A stretch of 64,000 nucleotides of DNA. It comes from Leifsonia williamsii. GTDB lineage: Bacteria > Actinomycetota > Actinomycetes > Actinomycetales > Microbacteriaceae. Position 1 is the stretch's first letter; each line of letters begins with the position of its first letter. The stretch covers positions 1,612,001 through 1,676,000 of the forward strand of contig NZ_JAROCF010000001.1 in assembly GCF_030433685.1 (NCBI RefSeq), given 5' to 3'. The notes under the pieces are model-generated. The model had not been told where the DNA came from, searched no databases, and saw only the letters and a program-made list of their open reading frames with translations. The position numbers and the translations under genes were made by a program. Shown one piece after another: positions 1 to 7,887 of the stretch.

Positions 1-1067
1 TAGATCTTGTAGCCGCCGCGGTTGAAGGCGGCCGTGCGGGAGTCCTTGTCCTTGCCGAACGACGGGTCGTTCTGGATGATCCTCTGCACGTAGTCGCAGA
101 AGTAGGCCGCGCCTCCGGCCGTGGTGCACCCGCGCGTGGAGGGAGTGATCACCGGCTGGATCGGGGTCTTGATCGCCTCGTCGTACTGAGCCTTGGTGAG
201 CTTCTTGTACTGGTACATCTTCTGCAGGATGTAGTCGCGGCGCTCCTTGTTCTTGGCGTAGCCGTTGGCGGCGCCGTTCGTCTCGGAGTCCGGGTTGTCG
301 ATCTTGAGGGTCGTCGGCTCGTTCACGATCGCGAGGAGGCTCGCGGCCTGGGCCGGGGTGAGAGCGGCGGCCGTGGTGTTGTAGTAGTACTTCGCCGCCG
401 CCTCGATGCCGTAGACCGAGCCGCCGAACCCGGCGATGTTGAGGTACCCCTGGAGGATCTCGTCCTTGGTGTACTTCTTCTCGATGCCGATGGCGTACTT
501 CATCTCCTTGACCTTGCGGTCGGGGGTGACGCCGGTCGAGTCGTCGACGCAGGTCTGGTACGCCTTCTTCTGCTCGTCGGACTTGACGGGCATGGCCTCG
601 CACTTCTGCAGCAGCACGTTCTTCACGTACTGCTGGGTGATCGAGGAGCCGCCCTGCACCCCGCCGCCGGACACGGTCGACAGGACACCGCGCAGCGTGC
701 CCTGGATGTCGACGCCTCCGTGGCTGTAGAAACGCGGGTCCTCACCGGCGATGGCCGCGTCCTTGGCGGCCTGCGAGATCTGCGAGAAGCCGACGGGGAG
801 GCGGTTCTGCGAGTAGAAGGTCGCCATCGCGTAGTCGCCGCCATCGGCGGTCTTCGCGTAGATCGTGGTCGGCTGGGCGAGCTGGCCCACCTCGAGGTAC
901 TCGGGGAGACCCTCGAACACGCCGATGCTGTTGTTGGCGGCCATCCCGGTCGCCGCGATGGCGGGGGTGACGGCGGCGGTGACCAGAAGACCGGCCACGG
1001 CGGACATGCCGACGAAAGCGCCGACCGCACCGAGCACACCTCTAGCCTGTGGTTTTTGCGCAGACAT
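1..1067 (-). CDS. Class A penicillin-binding protein, N-terminal part (transglycosylase domain), cut by window edge
   Basis: Bifunctional peptidoglycan synthase: the GT51 domain polymerises lipid II and a transpeptidase domain (outside the window) cross-links it. About 355 codons are visible from an ATG at 1067. A short cytoplasmic tail precedes a membrane anchor at about residues 10-40, then the GT51 domain. The catalytic glutamate is Glu109 in AGEDPRFYSHGG, followed by GGSSITQQYVKN. The two-domain assignment follows the family; only the first domain is seen. It is divergent from the DUF4177/ridA pair, with about 53 bases between starts. Confidence 0.93.
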   Translation of the reverse strand, partial: MSAQKPQARGVLGAVGAFVGMSAVAGLLVTAAVTPAIAATGMAANNSIGVFEGLPEYLEVGQLAQPTTIYAKTADGGDYAMATFYSQNRLPVGFSQISQAAKDAAIAGEDPRFYSHGGVDIQGTLRGVLSTVSGGGVQGGSSITQQYVKNVLLQKCEAMPVKSDEQKKAYQTCVDDSTGVTPDRKVKEMKYAIGIEKKYTKDEILQGYLNIAGFGGSVYGIEAAAKYYYNTTAAALTPAQAASLLAIVNEPTTLKIDNPDSETNGAANGYAKNKERRDYILQKMYQYKKLTKAQYDEAIKTPIQPVITPSTRGCTTAGGAAYFCDYVQRIIQNDPSFGKDKDSRTAAFNRGGYKI

Positions 1068-1120
1068 AGGATCAAGGTAGCCGACGAACCTGTAAAACCC
1101 CCCGAACCACAAGGAGCACG

Positions 1121-1288
1121 ATGCCGCGCTGGGAGTACCTGACCACCCCGCTGATGATCCACAACACCGCCGCGATCCTCAACAACTGGGGCTCGGAGGG
1201 GTGGGAGCTGGTCCAGGTGGTGACCGGTCCGGAGGGTGGGCTGGTGGCCTACCTCAAGCGTCAGATCGTCGACGGGGACGACGCCTGA
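1121..1288 (+). CDS. Small DUF4177-like protein (55 aa)
   Basis: A 55-residue protein beginning MPRWEYLTTPLMIHN and containing WGSEGWELVQV, the pattern of the small DUF4177-type proteins of actinobacteria. Its function is unknown. A ribosome binding site AAGGAG lies 7-8 bases before the ATG at 1121. Its TGA overlaps the ATG of ridA (TGATG at 1286-1290), so the two are probably translationally coupled. No signal peptide or membrane segment is seen. Confidence 0.8.
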   Translation: MPRWEYLTTPLMIHNTAAILNNWGSEGWELVQVVTGPEGGLVAYLKRQIVDGDDA

Positions 1289-1758
1289 TGGCCGCCATCG
1301 AGCAGCGCCTCGCCGAGCTCGGCATCGACCTGCCCGACGTCGTGCCTCCCGTCGCCGCGTACACGCCGGCGGTCGTCGAGGGAAACCTGGTCTACACCTC
1401 CGGTCAGCTCCCGATGGTCTCCGGTGCGCTGCCGGCGACGGGCAAGGTGGGGGAGGGGCACGGCCTCATCCCCGCCGGCGACGCCAAGCAGTACGCCCGC
1501 ACGTCCGCGCTCAACGCGCTGGCCGCCGCCAAGAGCGTGATCGGCTCGCTCGACCGCGTCACCCGGGTCGTGAAGGTCGTCGGCTTCGTCGCCTCCGACC
1601 CGTCGTTCACCGGCCAGCCCGGCGTCATCAACGGCGCCTCGGAGGTGCTCGGCGAGATCTTCGGCGACGCGGGCGTCCACGCACGCTCGGCGGTCGGCGT
1701 CGCGGTGCTGCCGCTCGACTCCCCGGTCGAGGTGGAGCTGATCCTCGCGTTCACCTGA
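1288..1758 (+). CDS. RidA family enamine/imine deaminase
   Basis: RidA/YjgF/YER057c/UK114 protein of 156 residues. The family hydrolyses reactive enamines and imines made by PLP enzymes, releasing ammonia. The sequence shows the family pattern GNLVYTSGQLP near residue 33 and the C-terminal LPLDSPVEVELILAF. The longer in-frame start at 1201 is rejected because the ATG at 1288 overlaps the upstream stop and gives the usual family length. The gene is followed by a long hairpin that probably ends transcription from both sides. Confidence 0.9.
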   Translation: MAAIEQRLAELGIDLPDVVPPVAAYTPAVVEGNLVYTSGQLPMVSGALPATGKVGEGHGLIPAGDAKQYARTSALNALAAAKSVIGSLDRVTRVVKVVGFVASDPSFTGQPGVINGASEVLGEIFGDAGVHARSAVGVAVLPLDSPVEVELILAFT

Positions 1759-1771
1759 CCCTCCCTGGCTC

Positions 1772-1846
1772 GGCAACAGCCGAGTACGCGAAAAATGCCA
1801 CGAATCGCTCGGATTCGTGGCATTTTTCGCGTACTCGACTGTTGCC
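1772..1846. terminator. Long bidirectional hairpin between convergent ridA and acs, GAGTACGC family
   Basis: A 35-bp stem (1772-1806 with 1812-1846) around a 5-base loop has a single mismatch, C1780 opposite A1838. That pair becomes a G-U wobble in RNA made from the minus strand. An internal run of A/T (AAAAAT/ATTTTT) could serve as a U-tract in either direction. The stem carries GCCGAGTACGC, also found in the hairpin at 44797-44835. It is far longer than an ordinary terminator and may be a repeated palindromic element reused as one. Confidence 0.8.
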
Positions 1847-1858
1847 GTCGCGGCTGCG

Positions 1859-3808
<1,950 letters not shown>

Positions 3809-3916
3809 AGGGAGTCTGTTCGCTCCTTTGCGATGCGGTGGATTCCGGTTGTCTTCCCAGTCGTGGCGCGACAGTTCCTGACTCTACAACCTGCCTGCGA
3901 CGCGTCCCACAGAGAC

Positions 3917-3944
3917 TTGCGTTTGCATTGATTCCGCGTAAACT
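3917..3944 (+). promoter_or_regulatory. Candidate promoter of the 6C RNA
   Basis: TTGCGT (3917-3922), a 16-base spacer and TAAACT (3939-3944) form a plausible housekeeping promoter. Its start site would fall at about 3950, just upstream of the two C-loop hairpins. Confidence 0.5.
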
Positions 3945-3950
3945 GTCCCT

Positions 3951-4050
3951 CGGCCGAATGTTTATTCTGGCGTGCGGCGCAACCGATTCCCCCCAATCCT
4001 GCGCCGCAGTGGCCGCACCTGTTCCCCCCAATAGGTGCGGCCCCCCTTTG
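3951..4050 (+). ncRNA. 6C RNA (two hairpins with C6 loops)
   Basis: Two adjacent hairpins each expose six cytosines in the loop, the definition of the actinobacterial 6C RNA motif (B11 in mycobacteria). Hairpin 1 pairs TGCGGCGCA (3973-3981) with TGCGCCGCA (4000-4008). Hairpin 2 pairs GGCCGCACCT (4011-4020) with AGGTGCGGCC (4033-4042). Both loops contain TTCCCCCCAAT. CCCCTTTG after hairpin 2 may mark the 3' end. The ends are approximate, set from the candidate promoter. In mycobacteria the 6C gene also lies beside the Tad/cpaF locus, as here. This RNA occupies most of the 365-base gap between acs and the Tad ATPase. Confidence 0.85.
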
Positions 4051-4173
4051 TTTAACGGGTCTGTTTTTCAGCGGGTCTGTTCGTTCTCTCCACAGGGAGC
4101 GGGCACCCCGACGGTTCTCCACGGATCCATGTCGGCCTGACCGCGCCACGTCGCCGGCCGTTTCGCTGGGCGT

Positions 4174-5280
4174 ATGAATCCACTGTCACGGCATCGTGCC
4201 GGCGACGCTCCCTTCGACAGGGACGGTCTGCCGGGTGACCTCGACGCCACGATCCCGCGTGGTTCGGTCCTCGACACGGTCCGTCGGGAGGCGGAGGGAG
4301 AAGCGCCGCCGATACCTCCTCCTGTCGCCATCCCCGCTCCCGGGCTGTGGAGCACCTTCGGCCCGCTCACGCCGTACCTCATGCGCGAGGGCGTCACCGA
4401 CCTGTTCATCACCGGGGACGGCTCGCTGTGGTCCGACGGCCGCGCGGGCCTGCATCGCATCCCGGAGTGGCATGCGGACGAGCCCGAGACGCGCCGCCTC
4501 GCCGTCGACCTGATCGCCCGCGGCGGCCGGCACATCGACGAGGCGACGCCGTTCGTCGACGTCCGCCTCCACGACGGCGTGCGCGTGCACGCCGTCCTGC
4601 CGCCGATCTCGACCGGTGGCACGCTGCTGTCCATCCGGATCCCGGGCCGCACCACCCTCCGGCTGACCGACCTCGCACGGCTCAGGACGATCACGGCGGC
4701 GCAGTGCGCGGCGCTGGAGCGGGCGGTGGAGGCCCGGACCAACATCCTCGTCACGGGCGCGAGCGGCGCCGGCAAGACCACCCTGCTGGCCGCCATGCTC
4801 GCCCACGCGCCGCCGGGTGAGCGCCTCGTCATCATCGAGGACGTGGCGGAGCTCCGCGTCCCGCATCCCCACGTCGTCGGACTCCAGGCGCGCCAGGCGA
4901 ACGTCGAGGGTCGCGGCGGTGTGGCTCTCCGGCGACTGGTGCGGGAGGCGCTGCGGATGCGACCCGACCGGCTCGTGCTCGGCGAATGCCGAGGGGAGGA
5001 GGTGAGCGACCTGCTCGCGGCGCTCAACACCGGTCACGACGGCGGCGCCGGCACTCTGCACGCGAACACGCTCGACGACGTACCCGCCCGGCTCGAGGCT
5101 CTCGGCGCGCTCGCGGGCATGTCCGACCGCTCGCTGGCACGACAGGCGGTGAGCGCGATCGGACTCGTCGTGCACGTCGAACGGACCGGGGCGGGTCGCC
5201 GGGTGGAGGGATTCGCCCGGCTCACGACGGGTGCCGATGGGCGGTTGGAAGTGGCGCGGGTGGAGGTGAGGTCGCCATGA
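4174..5280 (+). CDS. tadA: Tad pilus/secretion ATPase TadA (CpaF family)
   Basis: Hexameric secretion ATPase, 368 residues, expected to power assembly of Flp/Tad pili at the inner face of the membrane. The N-terminal domain is at about residues 50-180. The Walker A motif is GASGAGKTT with Lys201, then IIEDVAEL (Asp box), LVREALRMRPDRLVLGECRG (Walker B region) and TGHDGGAGTLHAN (His box). The ATG at 4174 has only a weak ribosome binding site. The stop overlaps the next start (ATGA), so it is co-translated with the tadBC fusion. The CpaE/Ssd-like gene that often precedes it in actinobacteria is absent from this window. Confidence 0.93.
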   Translation: MNPLSRHRAGDAPFDRDGLPGDLDATIPRGSVLDTVRREAEGEAPPIPPPVAIPAPGLWSTFGPLTPYLMREGVTDLFITGDGSLWSDGRAGLHRIPEWHADEPETRRLAVDLIARGGRHIDEATPFVDVRLHDGVRVHAVLPPISTGGTLLSIRIPGRTTLRLTDLARLRTITAAQCAALERAVEARTNILVTGASGAGKTTLLAAMLAHAPPGERLVIIEDVAELRVPHPHVVGLQARQANVEGRGGVALRRLVREALRMRPDRLVLGECRGEEVSDLLAALNTGHDGGAGTLHANTLDDVPARLEALGALAGMSDRSLARQAVSAIGLVVHVERTGAGRRVEGFARLTTGADGRLEVARVEVRSP

Positions 5281-6272
5281 GTCTCCATCGGGCGTTGAGC
5301 CCCGCGACGCCTCCTGGAGGCTCGGGCCGCCGGGGGAGCGGCGGCTCCCGTCGCGCGGACGGCCTGTCCGCACGCGCGGCCATCGCCGACGTGCTCGCAG
5401 AGACCGCCGAAGGGCTGGCGGTGCTCCTCGACGCCGGCGTGGGGCCGGCATCCTCGTGGCGCCTGGTGCTGGAGGACGCGCACCTCCCCGCCCTGCGTCG
5501 GGTGGCCGCGCGGATCGCGGACGGCTCGCAGCCCGCGTCGGCGCTCGCCGCGGCGCAGGGGCCTGATGCGCGGCTGCTCGCGCCGCTCGCCGCCGTGTGG
5601 CTGGTGGCGATCGAGGCAGGCGCGGCGCTCGCTCCTTCGCTTCACGGCGTGGCCTCCGCCCTGCACGATCGCGCGGATGCCCTGCGGGAGGTCGAGGTCG
5701 CGCTGAGCAATCCCCGATCGACCGCGCGCCTTGTCGGCTGGCTTCCCGCGGTCGGCCTTGCGATGGGTTCCGCTCTCGGGGTCGACGTGCTCGGCGCTCT
5801 CACGCGGTCGCCGCTCGGGGTGGTCGTGCTGCTCGTCGGCGTCGGGCTCACCGCCGCGGGGCGGCTCTGGACCCGCGCCCTGGTCGGGCGGTCGTCCCGC
5901 GACGTGCGGCTGCCGGGGGAGGTGCCTGACCTCGTCGCCATCGGCCTCGGCGCCGGACTCTCGGTCTCCGCCTCGCGCCGCCTGGCCGTGGAGTCGCTGC
6001 GTCGTCTGGGCAGGCCCGAGCCGGACGACCCGTCGATCGACCGCGTCCTCCACCTCGCCGAACGTGCGGGCGCGCCCGCAGCCGACCTGCTCCGATCCGC
6101 CGCGCGGCGCGAGCGGCGGACGGCACGTGCACGTGCTCGGGCTGAGGCGGCGACGTTGGGGGTCCGGCTGATGATGCCGCTCGCGGTGTGCGTGCTCCCG
6201 GCGTTCCTCCTGCTGGGGGTGGCGCCCGTCGTTCTGGCGCTCCTCTCCTCCACAGGGGGCCTGATCACCTGA
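5277..6272 (+). CDS. Fused TadB-TadC inner-membrane platform protein
   Basis: 331-residue protein with two T2SSF-type halves. The first half (about 35-200) has the TadB-like pattern LAETAEGLAVLLDAGVGP, RADALREVEVALSNPRSTAR, then hydrophobic segments near 150-200. The second half (about 210-331) has the TadC-like DLVAIGLGAGLSVSASRRL, an Arg/Ala-rich helix, and a hydrophobic C-terminus. Actinobacterial Tad loci usually carry two separate genes, so this reads as a shortened fusion. It would form the membrane platform contacting TadA. Assignment of the halves is by pattern recognition. Confidence 0.8.
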   Translation: MSLHRALSPATPPGGSGRRGSGGSRRADGLSARAAIADVLAETAEGLAVLLDAGVGPASSWRLVLEDAHLPALRRVAARIADGSQPASALAAAQGPDARLLAPLAAVWLVAIEAGAALAPSLHGVASALHDRADALREVEVALSNPRSTARLVGWLPAVGLAMGSALGVDVLGALTRSPLGVVVLLVGVGLTAAGRLWTRALVGRSSRDVRLPGEVPDLVAIGLGAGLSVSASRRLAVESLRRLGRPEPDDPSIDRVLHLAERAGAPAADLLRSAARRERRTARARARAEAATLGVRLMMPLAVCVLPAFLLLGVAPVVLALLSSTGGLIT

Positions 6273-6366
6273 CTTCTCCACGGATCCGCCCCGCCCCGAC
6301 CGCCGTCGGCGTCCTCCTTCCAGCATGGAATGGAGCCGCACGGAGCGGCTCGAGAAGGGGAGTCCG

Positions 6367-6627
6367 ATGACGATCAGAACAGCCGGAGTGCACCGAGGCG
6401 CGGCAGATTGCGACAGCCCTGGCGCCCTGCGGGAGCGGGTCGCCGGCTCAGGCCAAGCGTTGCGGACCCTGATCGGCGACGAACGCGGCGCCGCCACGGC
6501 GGAGTACGCGATGACGACGATGGCGGCCGTCGGCTTCGCGGCGGTGCTGGTCGCGCTGCTGCGGGGCGACGAGGTGCGCGGCATCCTGACCGATCTGGTG
6601 CATCGTGCGCTCAGCGTGGCCGGTTGA
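6367..6627 (+). CDS. Flp-like pilin, DUF4244 family
   Basis: 86-residue protein with a basic leader, then ERGAATAEYAMTTMAAVGFA and a hydrophobic helix (about residues 40-70). The Gly-Ala..Glu-Tyr arrangement matches class III pilin processing sites, with Glu at +5 of the mature helix. It is probably the structural subunit of the Tad pilus. The ATG at 6367 follows AAGGGGAG; the in-frame ATG at 6325 is upstream of that site and is rejected. No prepilin peptidase gene is in the window, so that enzyme must be elsewhere. Confidence 0.85.
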   Translation: MTIRTAGVHRGAADCDSPGALRERVAGSGQALRTLIGDERGAATAEYAMTTMAAVGFAAVLVALLRGDEVRGILTDLVHRALSVAG

Positions 6628-6976
6628 CCGGGAGCGGGGGAGCGTGACGGCGGAGTTCGCCGCTGCGCTCCCCGCGGCCCTCCTGTGCCTGGTCCTCTGC
6701 CTGGGCGCCGTGCAGGCTGTCGCCCAGCAGAGCCGGCTGGTGGGGGAGGCGTCGCATCAGGCACGGCAGCTCGGGCGGGGAGAAGCCGTGCCCGGCCCGT
6801 CCGTCGACGCCTCGGACCGCTCCATCCGACAAGACGTGCAGCACGAAGGCGGAATGGTGTGCGTGACGCTCACGGCGCGTAGTGAGGCGCCCGGCGTGGG
6901 TGCGCTCGGCCTCGCGGTCAGCGCGCGCCAGTGCGCGATCGACGAAGAGGCCGAGGAAGGAGGTGGCGCCGGATGA
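6605..6976 (+). CDS. TadE family pilus-assembly protein
   Basis: 123 residues starting at a GTG that overlaps the pilin gene by 23 bases. The N-terminus ERGSVTAEFAAALPAALLCL is the TadE signature (Gly before TAEF, then one hydrophobic helix), followed by an extracytoplasmic domain with two cysteines. TadE proteins are pseudopilins processed like Flp. The stop codon overlaps the next ATG (ATGA, 6973-6976). The start is uncertain: an internal GTG at Val14 is also in frame but would remove the leader. Confidence 0.8.
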   Translation: MRSAWPVDRERGSVTAEFAAALPAALLCLVLCLGAVQAVAQQSRLVGEASHQARQLGRGEAVPGPSVDASDRSIRQDVQHEGGMVCVTLTARSEAPGVGALGLAVSARQCAIDEEAEEGGGAG

Positions 6977-7320
6977 GCGCTTCCCCGAATGAACGACACG
7001 CCTCCGACCGCGGATCCGGAAGCGTTCTCGTGATGACGGTGGTCGGACTGCTGCTGTGCGTGACCGGCGCCGCGGTCGTCGTCGCCGGCGCCTCCCTGCA
7101 GGTGCGCCGGGCGGAGGCCGCTTCGGACCTCGCGGCGCTCGCGGCGGCCGACGCGGCGAGCGGACGCATCCCGGGTATCCCGTGCCCGGTCGCGGAGGAG
7201 GTGGCGACGGCGAACGCCGCCGCCGTCGAGCGCTGCACCGCCGACGGAGTGACCGTGACCGTCACCGTGTCGCTCCCGTACCTCGGGCTGCGCGCGGCGT
7301 CGTCGGCACGCGCAGGTCCG
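6973..7320 (+). pseudogene. TadE-like secretion-neighbourhood protein (Rv3654c type) lacking its own stop codon
   Basis: From the ATG at 6973 the protein reads MSASPNERHASDRGSGSVLV, one hydrophobic helix, RRAEAASDLAALAAADAAS, IPCPVAEEVATANAAAVERC and ends its conserved part with ARAGP at residue 116. That is where family members normally stop. Here no stop follows: the same frame stays open for 915 bases, through the opposing gene at 7384-7635, and joins topA in frame at 7888. The coordinates give the conserved part only. It may be a gene that lost its stop, or an assembly error. The next strand of the story is topA, which has its own start and ribosome binding site. Confidence 0.7.
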
Positions 7321-7383
7321 CCGGGAGCGGTCGGGACAGGGCGCTCCGCCGGGAGCGCAGCAGGCCCAGCCGGACGGCGCAGA

Positions 7384-7635
7384 TCAGTCGAACACGGTCT
7401 CCAGGTAGCGGTAGCCCACCGCGCTGGGGCGCTCGGCTCCCGGTCCCTCGGACGCGAACTCGCGCTCGAGGCCGGAGGCGCGCACGTAGAGGTACTTCTT
7501 GCCGCCGGACGGGGCGGGGAGCTCGAGGCGGGGGCGCGGGTCGCCCGAGTCGAGGAAGGCGATCGAGATGGTCTTGCCCTCCAGGGGCCCGTCGATCAGC
7601 TTGGCGGTGTACGTCGTCATCGAAGTCGTTGCCAT
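7384..7635 (-). CDS. Small conserved hypothetical protein (83 aa)
   Basis: Reads MATTSMTTYTAKLIDGPLEG, then KTISIAFLDSGDPRPRLELP, GGKKYLYVRASG and ends SAVGYRYLETVFD. I recognise it only as a small actinobacterial protein of unknown function; no catalytic motif, signal peptide or membrane segment is seen. Neither start, 7635 or the in-frame ATG at 7620, has a strong ribosome binding site. It lies entirely opposite the open reading frame that runs from the TadE-like gene to topA. Confidence 0.7.
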   Translation of the reverse strand: MATTSMTTYTAKLIDGPLEGKTISIAFLDSGDPRPRLELPAPSGGKKYLYVRASGLEREFASEGPGAERPSAVGYRYLETVFD

Positions 7636-7887
7636 ACGACCATTGTCCTCGCGCCCCTCACTGTGACAAGGGCGTGCAGGCTCGGCCGGAGCACTGCGCC
7701 GCGCGCGAACAACCCCCATCGATTAGGCACTCCAACGGCTGAGGTGTGTATGGTTTGCCTGTCGGGCCGGTTCGGCCCGCGCTCGCCGCTGATCGGAAGC
7801 GGCACTCGGGGGAGCGCACGACCACGATCGGTCGGCCGACATCGTCGTACCTTCATCCCGACACTGCGTACATATAAGAGGAGTCAG

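Noticed and set aside
1201..1758. Longer RidA start at 1201
   Set aside because: It overlaps the small upstream gene and adds a non-family N-terminus; the ATG at 1288 is coupled by TGATG.
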